Shown here: in pieces, positions 26,912-36,633 of the stretch
Numbering within the stretch: position 1 is the stretch's first letter
Layout of the letters: every line of letters begins with the position of its first letter
The notes under the pieces: model-generated
Told to the model about the DNA's origin: nothing
The model's database searches: none
What the model saw: only the letters and a program-made list of their open reading frames with translations
Assembly: GCF_013374095.1 (NCBI RefSeq)
Contig: NZ_AP022672.1
Span: forward strand, 2,869,501-2,933,500
Source: Sphingomonas sp. HMP6
Lineage (GTDB): Bacteria > Pseudomonadota > Alphaproteobacteria > Sphingomonadales > Sphingomonadaceae
DNA: 64,000 nucleotides
Direction of reading: 5' to 3'
Translations under genes and position numbers: made by a program

Positions 26912-28669
26912 TCAACCGGCGCGCTTCAGGACCCAGCTTACATTGGCGCCGCCAGCGGGGGATTCACCGGTTACGACGAGTTGCATCGTCGCGTGCGGGC
27001 GGCCGTCGGCATCGATCCACACGCTTTCCTCGATCGCCAGCGCGCCGCCGCGGCAGCGATATTGCCACAGGCCACCGCCGGGTAGCCGCAGCAATGCCGC
27101 CTGGCCATCGGCGGTGGGCGATACCTGCACGCCGAGCCCGAGGTGGAAGCGGATCGCGAACCCGGTCGCGACGAGCTTGCGCCGCTTCGTCGCAGGGAGC
27201 AGCATATCCTCGCCGCGCAACTCGCGACCGTCGCTCGAAAGTACCAATTGGCGGCGGTGCAGGAAGCCGAAGCGGCGCGCATAGCCGTCGTGGCTGGCGT
27301 CGATCCGGCTCGATCCGTCGCTTTCCTGCCGCGCGAGTTCGACTTCGCCGACCCCGCGTCCCAGCGTCCCATCGGCGTGAATCGCGGTCGAATTGCTGTC
27401 GCCGACGGTCAGCGTGGAATGCGCCGCCGTGGTCCGCAGGCCCTCGGCCAGCGCAGGCGGCAATTGCACGACGCCCACGCGCGCGCCGCCGCAATTAACG
27501 ACGATGCGGTTGGGGCCATCGGAAAATTCGAACGCGAGCGTCGAAGCGCAACCGCCCTCGACCAGGCGTACCACCGGCGGCGGCGCGGCATCCAGGATCG
27601 CTACGGCCGATCCGGCGGCGAGCCGCTGATACCCCCAGTCGCGCGCCTGGCGCAGCGGGCGGGTGCGCACGCCGCTGGCCTGGATGATCTGCTCGAGCCG
27701 TTCCACGCCGATCGGCGCGCCGCCCTGCCAGCTTCCCAAATCCCGGTCGCCAAGACACACGCCGAGCAGTGCCGGGACCAGCGTCTGGATCGCGCTGCCG
27801 ATGCTCGCCGGCGGCTCCAGCCGCCGTGCGGCATAAACCTCTCGCAATTGCGTCAGCAGCATCAGCAGATCGACTTGCGCCGCCGGCGCGCGCGCGACAT
27901 TGCCGCCATCCTCGAAGATCGAGACCCCGATCGCCTTGGCCAGCGCCGCTTCGACCGCGCCGCGCCGCGCATCGCCGCCGGGAATCAGCAAGCCCGCCGC
28001 CACCACGCCGCACAGGGCCGCGACGCGCGGCGCACCGGGGGCAACTTTGTCGGCACCGCGATCGATATGGCGCGCACCCCGGGCGAGCGTGTTGAGCACG
28101 CGGCTGCGATAGACGAGGTCGGTCGAGGACAGGATCAGCGGCGCGTGTGCCGTCCAGAACAGGATGCGCCGGCCCCACAGATCGGCGCGCCAGGCCGGTT
28201 CGCTCACCTTGTCGGCATGCGCGTCGAGCCAGCACCGCATCAGCGCTTCGGCCACCGGCGTCGCTTGCGCGCGCGTCGCCACCGTGGATAGGTCGCGCAA
28301 CCATGAAAAGCCGTGGAGATATTCCCCGAACGCCTTGGAAAAATCGGGCTTGGTCAAATCGAGCGTTTCGACCACGCGACTTTCCCCGCGAAAGCTAAGC
28401 GTGCCCGCCAGCAACGCATTCCCGCGCCGCACGTCGCCCAGGAACGGATCGTCAGGCACGGCGATGAGCTTCAACGGATGGCGCCCCTTCAGCCGAATGT
28501 CGTGGATCGGCGTGCGCCATGTCAGGCGATGAAAGCGTTCCGATAAACGCTCGGCAAGCGACAACCCCTTATCGCCGCCCGAACGGATCAGGCGTTTGCC
28601 TTCATCGATGCTGTCGCTGCCGCCCGCCTGGTCGGGCGTAAACGCTCCGGGGGGCGGCACATCGTTCAT
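26912..28669 (-). CDS. Heparinase II/III family protein
   Basis: A 585-aa protein. The N-terminal half is an alpha-helical toroid-like region (FGEYLHGFSWLRDLS; RSRVLNTLARGARHIDRG), and the C-terminal half is the beta-rich heparinase II/III domain (HSTLTVGDSNSTAIHADG; ISASHDGYARRFGFLHRR-like segment). The family contains polysaccharide lyases, but this sphingomonad/rhizobial type is mostly uncharacterised and may act on an envelope polysaccharide. Its ATG directly follows the rpe stop, so the two are on one transcript. Confidence 0.85.
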   Translation of the reverse strand: MNDVPPPGAFTPDQAGGSDSIDEGKRLIRSGGDKGLSLAERLSERFHRLTWRTPIHDIRLKGRHPLKLIAVPDDPFLGDVRRGNALLAGTLSFRGESRVVETLDLTKPDFSKAFGEYLHGFSWLRDLSTVATRAQATPVAEALMRCWLDAHADKVSEPAWRADLWGRRILFWTAHAPLILSSTDLVYRSRVLNTLARGARHIDRGADKVAPGAPRVAALCGVVAAGLLIPGGDARRGAVEAALAKAIGVSIFEDGGNVARAPAAQVDLLMLLTQLREVYAARRLEPPASIGSAIQTLVPALLGVCLGDRDLGSWQGGAPIGVERLEQIIQASGVRTRPLRQARDWGYQRLAAGSAVAILDAAPPPVVRLVEGGCASTLAFEFSDGPNRIVVNCGGARVGVVQLPPALAEGLRTTAAHSTLTVGDSNSTAIHADGTLGRGVGEVELARQESDGSSRIDASHDGYARRFGFLHRRQLVLSSDGRELRGEDMLLPATKRRKLVATGFAIRFHLGLGVQVSPTADGQAALLRLPGGGLWQYRCRGGALAIEESVWIDADGRPHATMQLVVTGESPAGGANVSWVLKRAG

Positions 28670-29332
28670 TTAACCGCGCAGGCCCGCGATGTTGGCGGCA
28701 TAGGCGTCCGGCCCACCGCGGAAGGTGGCCGTGCCCGCAACCAGCGCGTCGGCCCCCGCCACAATCGCGCGCGGGGCGGTAACGCGGTCGATGCCGCCAT
28801 CGACCTCCAGATCGATCGCATAGCCGCCCTTGTCGATCATCTTGCGCACCGCTTCGATCTTGCGCAGCGAGCTTTCGATGAACGCCTGCCCGCCAAAACC
28901 GGGATTGACGCTCATGATCAGCACCAGATCGACCTCTTCGAGCAGATAATCGAGCGCCTTGGCCGGCGTCTGCGGCGTCAGCACCACGCCGGCGCGCTTG
29001 CCCAGACTGCGGATATGCTGAAGGCTGCGGTGCGTGTGCGGCCCTGCCTCGACATGCACGCTGATCGTATCCGCGCCGGCTTCGGCAAAGGCATCGAGAT
29101 ACAGATCGACTGGCGCGATCATCAAATGCACGTCGAGCGGCTTGGTCGTGTGCGGGCGGATCGCCTTTACCACCGCCGGGCCGATCGAGATATTGGGCAC
29201 GAAATGCCCGTCCATCACATCGACATGGATCCAGTCGGCCCCGGCGGCGTCGATGGCGCGAATCTCCTCGCCCAATTTGGCGAAATCGGCCGAGAGGATC
29301 GAAGGGGCGATGCGGACGGGAAGCTGCGACAT
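28670..29332 (-). CDS. rpe: Ribulose-phosphate 3-epimerase
   Basis: A 220-aa TIM-barrel enzyme that interconverts ribulose 5-phosphate and xylulose 5-phosphate in the pentose phosphate pathway. The N-terminus is [17 protein letters not shown], followed by the metal-binding/catalytic segment [27 protein letters not shown] and the final phosphate-binding [12 protein letters not shown]. The start at 29332 matches family length; a longer frame would enter rsmB. It lies between rsmB and the heparinase-like gene. Confidence 0.97.
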   Translation of the reverse strand: MSQLPVRIAPSILSADFAKLGEEIRAIDAAGADWIHVDVMDGHFVPNISIGPAVVKAIRPHTTKPLDVHLMIAPVDLYLDAFAEAGADTISVHVEAGPHTHRSLQHIRSLGKRAGVVLTPQTPAKALDYLLEEVDLVLIMSVNPGFGGQAFIESSLRKIEAVRKMIDKGGYAIDLEVDGGIDRVTAPRAIVAGADALVAGTATFRGGPDAYAANIAGLRG

Positions 29333-29378
29333 AAGCGCATAGCCTCTAGCACGACACCGCGACCGGGCAAGCGGTGCG

Positions 29379-30653
29379 TTAGCCAGTCCGCCGCAGCCGC
29401 GCGATGAAGAAGCCGTCATTGCCGCCAGGATTGATCATGCCGGGCAGCGTGCGCAGCCATCCGCCGGGGTTTGGCGTCATGCCGGCGGGCAGTTCGTCCT
29501 GCATGATCGGAACGAGGCTGTAATCAGGGCGAGCGGCGAGGAATCTGGTGAGCTGCTCTTCCCCTTCGGCCGGTTCGAGCGAGCACGTCGCGAACACCAG
29601 CGTGCCGCCGGGCTTCACCCAATCGGCGGCGCGCGCGAGCAATTTCGCCTGCAGCGCGGCGAGTTCGGTGATCTGCGACGGGCGGACGCGGTGGAGCACG
29701 TCGGGGTGGCGGCGGAAGATGCCGGTCGCACTGCACGGCGCATCGAGCAGCACCGCATCGGCCGGGGCGGGCGGCGACCAGAGCAACAGATCGGCGACGA
29801 TCACCTCGGCTGAAAGCTGCGTCCGCTCCAGATTCTCATGCAGGCGCGCCAGCCGATTTTCCGACGAATCGACTGCGGTCACGCTCCAACCGGCGCTGGC
29901 GAGCTGCATCGTCTTGCCGCCCGGTGCGGCGCACAGGTCGAGCACGGTGCCGGGGCCCGGCCCGAGCAAGCGCGCCGGGAGCGACGCGGCAATGTCCTGC
30001 ACCCACCAGCTTCCCTCTTCGAAGCCAGGCAATTCGGGCACGTGCGCCGAATCGAGCCGGACATGGCCGGGGAGCAACGAGACACCACCGAGCGCCTCGG
30101 CCATCGCCGCCGTGGTGGCGGGATCAGCGAGCGTCAGGTCGAGCGGCGGGGGTGCCGCCATCGCGCGTTCGGCGGCCTCGATCCCATCGTCGCCCCACGC
30201 GGCGTGCCAGCGGATCGCCACCGGATCGGGCAGGGTCGGTTGTTCGGGTAGCTGATCGCCCCCGCGCGAGATCGTGCCGAACACGCCGTGGACCAGCTTG
30301 CGCGGGCCACCATCGACCAGCGGCAGCACCGTCGAAATCGCGGCATGGGCCGGGGTGCCAAGCGACAGCGCCTGAACGAGCGCGATGCGCAGCGCAAAGC
30401 GCGCCTTGGCGTCATCGGGCAGCCGCGTCTTGGTCGCCGAATCGATCAGCGCGTCGAGATCGGGCAAGCGCCGCAGCACTTCGGCGGCAATGGCATGGGC
30501 CAGCGCGCGGTCGTCGCTACGCTCGATCCCCGCCGTCGCGCGCCCGATCGCGGCCTCCAGCGGCAGGCCCTGGCGCAATACCGCATCGAGCAGGCGCAGT
30601 GCGGCGCGGCGTGCGGGGACGCCGGGTGGGTCGATCGGTTCGGGCCGGGGCAT
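29379..30653 (-). CDS. rsmB: 16S rRNA (cytosine-C5) methyltransferase RsmB/NOP family
   Basis: A 424-aa protein with an N-terminal NusB-like helical domain ([22 protein letters not shown]) and a C-terminal SAM-dependent methyltransferase domain. The SAM motif is [17 protein letters not shown]; the two catalytic Cys residues are in [17 protein letters not shown] and [14 protein letters not shown]. It modifies a cytosine of 16S rRNA during ribosome assembly. The ATG at 30653 fits the family; an upstream extension of 24 residues is unlikely. Confidence 0.93.
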   Translation of the reverse strand: MPRPEPIDPPGVPARRAALRLLDAVLRQGLPLEAAIGRATAGIERSDDRALAHAIAAEVLRRLPDLDALIDSATKTRLPDDAKARFALRIALVQALSLGTPAHAAISTVLPLVDGGPRKLVHGVFGTISRGGDQLPEQPTLPDPVAIRWHAAWGDDGIEAAERAMAAPPPLDLTLADPATTAAMAEALGGVSLLPGHVRLDSAHVPELPGFEEGSWWVQDIAASLPARLLGPGPGTVLDLCAAPGGKTMQLASAGWSVTAVDSSENRLARLHENLERTQLSAEVIVADLLLWSPPAPADAVLLDAPCSATGIFRRHPDVLHRVRPSQITELAALQAKLLARAADWVKPGGTLVFATCSLEPAEGEEQLTRFLAARPDYSLVPIMQDELPAGMTPNPGGWLRTLPGMINPGGNDGFFIARLRRTG

Positions 30654-30753
30654 ATAACGGCGGGGCGGGGGGAGGGTCAAAAGCTTGAACTCTTCTTGGG
30701 CAGGGCCGATGTGGCATGGGCGCACTATACCGTGCCGTCTTCAGGAAACCCTC

Positions 30754-30927
30754 ATGGCCGCTCGCCCGCCACATGTGAAGCCACCCGCCTATCTCAGCGC
30801 CAATCCTCCGGTGCCGAAACCCGATCCGGTGCCGGTGAAAACGCAAAGCGCGAAGGGCGATCCCGACGGGCTCGATCCGACGCGTTATGGCGATTGGGAA
30901 CTCAAGGGCATCGCGATCGATTTTTGA
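30754..30927 (+). CDS. DUF1674 protein (SdhAF4-like succinate dehydrogenase assembly factor)
   Basis: A 57-aa protein ending in the family signature DPTRYGDWELKGIAIDF. SdhAF4 binds the flavinated SdhA subunit before complex II assembly; the alphaproteobacterial DUF1674 proteins are its bacterial relatives. The N-terminal half is Pro-rich and likely disordered. The gene is divergent from rsmB, and the ATG at 30754 gives the usual family length. Confidence 0.85.
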   Translation: MAARPPHVKPPAYLSANPPVPKPDPVPVKTQSAKGDPDGLDPTRYGDWELKGIAIDF

Positions 30928-30961
30928 GGGCTGGTTGTTTCGCGCGCGGTCGCCCCTCACC

Positions 30962-31052
30962 CCGTTCGTGCTGAGCTTGTCGAAGCACCGCTCTCCCCTT
31001 GCGCGGTGGTTCGAGTGGAGAGCAGCCCTTCGACAAGCTCAGGGCGAACGGG
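30962..31052. repeat. Inverted repeat, TGAGCTTGTCGAAG type
   Basis: The arm CCGTTCGTGCTGAGCTTGTC (from 30962) pairs with 31028-31051 (CTTCGACAAGCTCAGGGCGA onward). Third copy of this repeat type in the window, lying between the DUF1674 gene and gpsA, with about 40 bases between the arms. Confidence 0.8.
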
Positions 31053-31066
31053 GGGGGTAGAGCGCC

Positions 31067-32038
31067 TCACTCCCGCGTCAGCGGTCGCGCCAGCAACGCT
31101 TCGATCACACCCCGCACTTCGCACCCCTCAAGGAGATCGCATACCGCCTCCACCACCGGCATCGCGACGCCCGCCGCCATTGCCGCCTCGCGCAGCACCG
31201 GCGCCGTGAAGGCGCCCTCCGCAACCGTCAGCCGGTCGGCAAGTAGGTCGGCCGCGAGCTTGCCCTGGCCAAGCCCCATCCCGAGCGAGAAGTTGCGCGA
31301 ACTGGTCGAGGAGCACGTCAGCACCAGATCGCCAAGCCCCGACAGCCCGCTCAACGTCTCCGCCCGCGCGCCGCGCGCGAGGCCGAACCGCACCATCTCC
31401 GCAAAGCCGCGCGCGATCAGCGCGGCGCGGGCGTTCTGGCCGAGCCCAGCCCCCTCGACCACGCCGCACGCGATCGCGAGCACATTCTTCACCGCCCCGC
31501 CAATCTCCGCGCCGATCACGTCGGTGGAGGCATAGGGCCGGAAGCTTGGCTGCGCGATTGCCTGCGCAATGTCGGTGGCGAGAGCGAGATCCTCCGCCGC
31601 TAGCGTCACGGCTGTCGGCAGGCCGTGCGCGACCTCATGTGCGAAGGTCGGGCCGGACAGGACGGCAACCGGCGACCCATCGACCTCTTCCCGCGCCACT
31701 TGGTGCAAGAGCTTGAGGCTACCTGCTTCGATGCCCTTGGCGCAAAGGATGAGCGGCTGCGCATTGCACGGAACATCAGCTAGGATCGCGCGCATATGCT
31801 GCGCTGGCGTTACGACGAACACGACGTCGACATCGCCGATATCCCAAATCTGCCCGACCGCGACGAGCGCGGGCGACAAGGCAACGCCGGGCAGGAATAC
31901 GGGGTTTCGGTGTTCCGCGTTGATCGCGGCGACGACCTCGGGTTCGCGCGCCCAGAGAACGACCCGGTGACCGCCGGTTGCGAATACCTGCGCCAGCGCC
32001 GTACCCCAGGCCCCGCCGCCGATGACGCCGATCCTCAT
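31067..32038 (-). CDS. gpsA: NAD(P)-dependent glycerol-3-phosphate dehydrogenase
   Basis: A 323-aa enzyme that reduces dihydroxyacetone phosphate to sn-glycerol 3-phosphate for phospholipid synthesis. The N-terminal dinucleotide motif is [18 protein letters not shown], and the catalytic region includes [14 protein letters not shown] and [20 protein letters not shown]. The ATG at 32038 overlaps the tsaD stop (ATGA), giving a tsaD-gpsA operon. Confidence 0.96.
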   Translation of the reverse strand: MRIGVIGGGAWGTALAQVFATGGHRVVLWAREPEVVAAINAEHRNPVFLPGVALSPALVAVGQIWDIGDVDVVFVVTPAQHMRAILADVPCNAQPLILCAKGIEAGSLKLLHQVAREEVDGSPVAVLSGPTFAHEVAHGLPTAVTLAAEDLALATDIAQAIAQPSFRPYASTDVIGAEIGGAVKNVLAIACGVVEGAGLGQNARAALIARGFAEMVRFGLARGARAETLSGLSGLGDLVLTCSSTSSRNFSLGMGLGQGKLAADLLADRLTVAEGAFTAPVLREAAMAAGVAMPVVEAVCDLLEGCEVRGVIEALLARPLTRE

Positions 32039-33066
32039 GCTTTCACTCCTGCGCCGCGCACCGCTTCCGCACCCGGATCGAGCGGCCAGCGCGGGCGCGC
32101 CGCCACGTCGAGCGGATCGGTCAGGCCGGCGGCAAAGCGTTCCGCGCCCGCCCAGCCGATCATCGCGGCATTGTCGGTACACAACCATAACGGCGGCGCG
32201 ACGAAGCGCAGGCTGTGCGCGGTGGCGAGATCGGCAAGGGCGGTGCGGACGGCAGTATTGGCGGCGACGCCCCCCGCCACGACCAAAGCCGTGACCGCGC
32301 CCGCCTGTCCCAGCGCCCGCACGGTCCGGTCAATCAAGCAATCGACCACCGCAGCCTGGAACGAAGCGGCGATATCCTCGACACCCCACGTCTTGGCGTC
32401 ATGCGCGCGCACGACAGCGCTTTTGAGCCCTGCGAAAGAAAAGTGCGGCTCGGGCGAACCCTTCAACGGACGCGGCAAGGGCACGATCGACTGCCCAAGT
32501 GCCGCCGCCGCCTCGACCGCCGGGCCGCCGGGAAAGCCGAGGCCCAGCACCTTGGCGGTCTTGTCGAACGCCTCGCCTGCGGCATCGTCGATCGTCGTCG
32601 CGAGGCGGCGATAGCGCGCGACGCCCTCGACCAGCAGCAACTGGCAATGCCCGCCCGAAACGAGCAGCAGCAGATAGGGAAATTCCAGATCTGGGTCGGA
32701 CAAACGCGGGCTGAGCGCATGCCCCTCGAGGTGGTTGACCGCAATCAGCGGCTTGCTCGCCGCGTGCGCCAGCGCCTTGCCGGTGACGAGCCCGACCATC
32801 ACGCCACCGATCAGCCCCGGCCCCGCCGTCGCCGCGACCGCATCGACATCGGCCAGCGTAACGCCCGCATCGGCGAGCGCCGCCGCGACCAACGGGCTCA
32901 ACATCTCGACATGCGCGCGCGCCGCGATTTCGGGCACCACGCCGCCGTACGGGCGATGCGCCGCCTCCTGCCCCGCAAGACGGTGCGACAGGATGCGACG
33001 ATCCGAGGTAACGAGGGCGGCGGCGGTTTCGTCGCAGCTCGATTCAAGGCCGAGAATGAGTGCCAT
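32035..33066 (-). CDS. tsaD: tRNA N6-threonylcarbamoyladenosine synthase subunit TsaD
   Basis: A 343-aa protein of the Kae1/TsaD family, which transfers the threonylcarbamoyl group to A37 of ANN-decoding tRNAs with TsaB and TsaE. It begins [15 protein letters not shown]; the metal-binding histidines are in [13 protein letters not shown], and the ATP-binding segment [13 protein letters not shown] follows. Length is typical. It is divergent from hemC. Confidence 0.97.
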   Translation of the reverse strand: MALILGLESSCDETAAALVTSDRRILSHRLAGQEAAHRPYGGVVPEIAARAHVEMLSPLVAAALADAGVTLADVDAVAATAGPGLIGGVMVGLVTGKALAHAASKPLIAVNHLEGHALSPRLSDPDLEFPYLLLLVSGGHCQLLLVEGVARYRRLATTIDDAAGEAFDKTAKVLGLGFPGGPAVEAAAALGQSIVPLPRPLKGSPEPHFSFAGLKSAVVRAHDAKTWGVEDIAASFQAAVVDCLIDRTVRALGQAGAVTALVVAGGVAANTAVRTALADLATAHSLRFVAPPLWLCTDNAAMIGWAGAERFAAGLTDPLDVAARPRWPLDPGAEAVRGAGVKA

Positions 33067-33145
33067 CGCTATCCCTTAGCCGCTCGGACACGGCTTGTCG
33101 AAATCGGACGCGTTCGCCAAGGTGGCCGCAAAAGGGAGGGATCGC

Positions 33146-34066
33146 TTGACGCAACCACAGTTGAAGCTCGGCACGCGCGGATCGCCGCTCGCGCTCGTCC
33201 AGGCTAATATGGTGCGCGATGCGCTGTGCACCGCGCACGGTTGGGACATCGGCGCGATCGAGATCGTGCCGATCAAGACCACGGGCGACCGTGTGCAGGA
33301 CGTCGCGCTCGCCGAAATCGGCGGCAAGGCACTGTGGACAAAGGAACTCGATCGCGCTTTGCTGTCAGGCGAAGTCGATTTCGCGGTGCATTCGATGAAG
33401 GATGTCGAGACCGCGCGCCCGGTCGAGATCGCGATCGCCGCGATGCTGCCGCGTGCCGATGTACGCGATCGGCTGATCGGCGCGCCGAGCATCGCCAGCC
33501 TGCGCCAAGGCGCCGTGATCGGCACCAGCTCACCACGCCGCGTCGCGCAGTTGAAGCGGATGCGCCCCGATTTCGAGACGGTGCTGTTCCGCGGCAATGT
33601 CGATACGCGCCTCGCCAAGGTGGCGGCGGGCGAGGTCGACGCATCGATGCTGGCGGCAGCGGGGCTCGATCGGCTCGGACGCCCCGATGTCGGCGTCGGG
33701 ATCGAGACCGACGTCATGCTGCCCGCGCCGGCCCAGGGTGCGGTCGGGATCGAAGCGCGCGCGGGCGACGCGACGATCCTTGGCTGGCTCGCCGCGATTG
33801 ATCATGAGGCGACGCATCTGTGCGTGCTGGTCGAGCGCGCCTTGCTCGCGGCGCTGGTGGCGGATTGCCACTCGCCGGTTGCAGCACTTGCGGTGATCGA
33901 CGATGGCACCGTCTTCATTCGCGCCGAGCTGTTCGCCGAGGATGGCAGCGCGCATGTGACGGGCGAGATGCGCGGCGCGGTCGATGATGGAACGCTTTCC
34001 GAACGGCTCGCCGCCGATCTGCTCGCGCGCGCACCCGAAAGCGTACGGCGGCTGTTCTCGGCGTGA
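33146..34066 (+). CDS. hemC: Porphobilinogen deaminase (hydroxymethylbilane synthase)
   Basis: A 306-aa enzyme joining four porphobilinogen units. It begins LKLGTRGSPLALVQANMV, contains VHSMKDVETARPVEIAI and GTSSPRRVAQLKRMRPD, and keeps the cofactor-attaching Cys in LVADCHSPVAALAV (the usual Gly-Gly-Cys context is altered). The start is a TTG at 33146 preceded by GGGAGGG; another in-frame TTG lies 51 bases upstream. Its stop overlaps hemD. Confidence 0.95.
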   Translation: MTQPQLKLGTRGSPLALVQANMVRDALCTAHGWDIGAIEIVPIKTTGDRVQDVALAEIGGKALWTKELDRALLSGEVDFAVHSMKDVETARPVEIAIAAMLPRADVRDRLIGAPSIASLRQGAVIGTSSPRRVAQLKRMRPDFETVLFRGNVDTRLAKVAAGEVDASMLAAAGLDRLGRPDVGVGIETDVMLPAPAQGAVGIEARAGDATILGWLAAIDHEATHLCVLVERALLAALVADCHSPVAALAVIDDGTVFIRAELFAEDGSAHVTGEMRGAVDDGTLSERLAADLLARAPESVRRLFSA

Positions 34067-34749
34067 TCCGGCGGCTGGCGGTGCTGCGGCCCGAACCGGG
34101 CAATGCCGCCACCGTCGCCCGCGCCGGGGCGGCGGGCTTTGCAACCGTGTCGCTGCCATTGTTTGCTGTCCAGCCGCTGGCATGGAGCGCGCCCAGCGCC
34201 GCCGATTTCGACGCGCTGATCCTGACCAGCGCCAACGCCTTACGCTTCGGCGGGGCGGGGCTCTCCGCGCTCACTGCCCTCCCGGTGCTCGCGGTCGGCC
34301 CGCATACGGCAGCAGCAGCGCGCGCGGCGGGGTTCGACGTCATGGCGACCGGTGGCGGTGATGGTGCAGAAGTCGCGGCGCTGGCGATGGCGCACGGTGT
34401 GTCGCGCGCGCTGCATTTGACGGGCCGCGACCGCACGCTTTCGGCGGGCGGGCCGATCGCGCAGGGTATTGCGGTCTATGAAAGCGCGGCCGTCCCGGTC
34501 GATTCGGCACGATTGCGGATAACAATCGGGTCGGTCGCCCTGCTCCACTCTGCGCGCGCGGCGCGGCGGCTGGCGGAACTGCTGGATGCCGCGGGGATCG
34601 ACCGCGCGCACGTGGCGATTGCCGCGTTCAGCGCGGCAATCGCCGCTGCGGCCGGGGAAGGGTGGGCCGACATCGACAGTGCCGCCACCCCCGACGATGC
34701 CGCACTGTTTGCCGCCGCCACGCGCGTCGAACCTGCGCGGGGGCGTTGA
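34063..34749 (+). CDS. hemD: Uroporphyrinogen-III synthase
   Basis: A 228-aa protein of the poorly conserved HemD family, which closes and inverts ring D of hydroxymethylbilane. It begins RRLAVLRPEPGNAATVARAG and has the family-typical DALILTSANALRF segment and a C-terminal VAIAAFSAAIAAAAGEGW region. The GTG start overlaps the hemC stop by 4 bases, and position directly after hemC supports the call. Confidence 0.88.
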   Translation: MIRRLAVLRPEPGNAATVARAGAAGFATVSLPLFAVQPLAWSAPSAADFDALILTSANALRFGGAGLSALTALPVLAVGPHTAAAARAAGFDVMATGGGDGAEVAALAMAHGVSRALHLTGRDRTLSAGGPIAQGIAVYESAAVPVDSARLRITIGSVALLHSARAARRLAELLDAAGIDRAHVAIAAFSAAIAAAAGEGWADIDSAATPDDAALFAAATRVEPARGR

Positions 34750-34779
34750 CCGCCTGCGTAACGGCCCCGATAAGGCAGC

Positions 34780-35763
34780 ATGGACGATGCAATCCCTCCG
34801 GTGTCCGAACCTGCCCCGGTGCTGCCCCCGCCGCCGCCCCCGCTGTCGCCGCCCGCCCCGCCGCTGCCGCCCCGCGTGCTGCCGAGCTTTACCCCGGCAC
34901 CGCCACCTCCTGCGAGCGGGATGGGGTGGCGGATGGGCGTCGCGCTCGGGCTGATCGCGTTTTTGATCGGGGTCGGCGTGGCCGCGTTCGTGCTCAACAA
35001 ATTCGCCCGTACTGCTGAGACTAAGCCCGTCGCGACCGTGACGGTGCCAGTCGGTGCCAATGGGCAGGCACCGGTAGTGATCGTGCCGAGCAAGGCCGGC
35101 GCGCCGGTCCCGGCGATCGATCTGGCGGCGCTGTCGACGCGCGAAGCCGAACTGGCTGCCAAGCTCGGCGATCTGGAAACGCGTGCCGGCATGATCGACC
35201 GCGAGTCGCAGCGTGCGTCGGCTTATGCCACGCGCAGCGAGGGGATGATGGTCGCGTTCGCCGCACGGCGGGCGCTCGATCGTGGGCTCAATCTCGGCTT
35301 TCTGGAGGATCAGTTGCGCAGTCGCTTCGGCGGCACGCAGCCCGCCGCGGTTGCCACCGTGCTGCAAGCGGCGCGCGCGCCGGTGACGCTGGAGGATTTG
35401 CGCGCCGGGCTCGACGGGATTGCGCCGGAATTGATGACCGGTGCCGCGACGATCGGCTGGTGGCAAAGCTTCCGGTTCGAAATCGGCAATCTTGTGGTTT
35501 TGCGCCGCGCGGGCACGCCCTCGCCTTTGCCAGTCGATCGCGTGGCGCGCGCCCGCCGGTTGATCGACGCGGGACAAGTCGAGGCGGCGCTGGCGGAAGT
35601 GTCGCGCACCCCGGGTGCCGGGCAAGCGGAAAGCTGGAGCAGTGCTGCACGGCGCTACATCGGCGCGCGCCGTGCGCTCGACACGATCGAGAGTGCCGCC
35701 ATCCTGGCCCCGGGCGTCGATGCGGTTCCGGTTGCGGCACCGGTCCCATCCGTTACGCCCTAA
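34780..35763 (+). CDS. Mic60/mitofilin-like inner-membrane protein
   Basis: A 327-aa protein with a cytoplasmic Pro-rich N-terminus (poly-Pro runs to about residue 45), one membrane segment (GVALGLIAFLIGVGVAAFVL), a helical middle (STREAELAAKLGDLETRAGM) and a C-terminal region (IGWWQSFRFEIGNLVVLRR to the end) that resembles the mitofilin domain. Alphaproteobacterial Mic60 homologues are known to lie beside heme genes, as here after hemC-hemD, and they shape inner membranes. The coiled-coil part is shorter than in mitochondrial Mic60. Assignment is by architecture and context. Confidence 0.72.
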   Translation: MDDAIPPVSEPAPVLPPPPPPLSPPAPPLPPRVLPSFTPAPPPPASGMGWRMGVALGLIAFLIGVGVAAFVLNKFARTAETKPVATVTVPVGANGQAPVVIVPSKAGAPVPAIDLAALSTREAELAAKLGDLETRAGMIDRESQRASAYATRSEGMMVAFAARRALDRGLNLGFLEDQLRSRFGGTQPAAVATVLQAARAPVTLEDLRAGLDGIAPELMTGAATIGWWQSFRFEIGNLVVLRRAGTPSPLPVDRVARARRLIDAGQVEAALAEVSRTPGAGQAESWSSAARRYIGARRALDTIESAAILAPGVDAVPVAAPVPSVTP

Positions 35764-36557
35764 GCGCGGATGCGCTCGATCAGTGCCATCGCGCCGGCGG
35801 GCGCCCGCACCTTTGCACCGTTGATGAAAAACACAAAGGCTTCGCGCGGGCTGACCGATCCCGGGTCTGCGACATAGGGCAGGCCCTCGGGCGCCCCGCC
35901 ACTTGCCCAGGTCCGTGCGGCCCCGGCCCAGCGATCCAGCGCAGCAGGGGTATAGCCCGCCGGTTCGTCCTCGGCCGCCGCCTCGAGCCGCGCATAGACG
36001 AAGTCGCCGCTGATATCGGCAATCGCGGGATAGTCGGCTGAATCGGCATAGACGATCGCCACCCCGGCGGCGCGCGCCATTGCGACGAATTCCGGCACGC
36101 AAAAGGTCTCATGCCGCACCTGCACCGCGTGGCGCAGCGCGACGCCGTCCTGCTTTGCGGGTAACAGCTTCAGGAATGCCCCGAAATCGTCCGGATCAAA
36201 CTTCTTGGTCGCCATGAACTGCCACAGGATCGGCCCAAGCCGGTCGCCGAGTTCGACGATGCCTTGCCCGGTGAAGCGCGCGATCGATTCGCCGGCTTCG
36301 GCCAGCACCTTGCGATTGGTGCAATATCGTGATGCCTTCAGCGTGAAGACGAAGCCGTCGGGCACCGCTTTCGCCCAGGCGGCGAAGGTCGCGGGCTTTT
36401 GCGAGGAATAATAGGTGCCGTTGACCTCGATCGCGGTCAGCTTACCCGCGGCATATTCTAGCTCGCGCTTGATCGGCCACTTTTCGGGAAAGAAAACGCC
36501 GCGCCATGGCTCGTACGTCCACCCGCCAATACCGATTCGGATGTCCCCTCTTGTCAT
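35760..36557 (-). CDS. DUF72 (YecE-like) family protein
   Basis: A 265-aa TIM-barrel-type protein with the DUF72 pattern: IRIGIGGWTYEPWRGVFFPE, IEVNGTYYSSQKPATFAAWA, LKASRYCTNRKVLAEAG and a late AFVFFINGAKVRAP. The family is widespread and its biochemical role unknown. The ATG at 36557 gives the conserved N-terminus; a longer frame runs upstream without similarity. It is divergent from the sigma factor gene and overlaps the end of the Mic60-like gene by 4 bases. Confidence 0.88.
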   Translation of the reverse strand: MTRGDIRIGIGGWTYEPWRGVFFPEKWPIKRELEYAAGKLTAIEVNGTYYSSQKPATFAAWAKAVPDGFVFTLKASRYCTNRKVLAEAGESIARFTGQGIVELGDRLGPILWQFMATKKFDPDDFGAFLKLLPAKQDGVALRHAVQVRHETFCVPEFVAMARAAGVAIVYADSADYPAIADISGDFVYARLEAAAEDEPAGYTPAALDRWAGAARTWASGGAPEGLPYVADPGSVSPREAFVFFINGAKVRAPAGAMALIERIRA

Positions 36558-36595
36558 GTGCGCAAGGCTAACCGAGAAGTCGATCCGACGGAACC

Positions 36596-36621
36596 GTAAC
36601 CGAAACCGGGGCTCACGCGAA
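36596..36621 (+). promoter_or_regulatory. SigF-type ECF promoter upstream of its own sigma factor gene
   Basis: GTAACC at 36596-36601 and CGAA at 36618-36621 are exactly 16 bases apart, matching the GTAACC-N16-CGAA consensus described for SigF of Caulobacter. It lies 12 bases before the sigma factor ATG, as expected for autoregulation. Transcription would begin very close to the start codon, so either the mRNA is nearly leaderless or a downstream start is used. Confidence 0.75.
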
Positions 36622-36633
36622 TGACGATCCGGA

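Noticed and set aside
34240..36102. 620-codon minus-strand frame opposite hemD and the Mic60-like gene
   Set aside because: Arg-rich, no motif, fully covered by supported plus-strand genes and part of the DUF72 gene.
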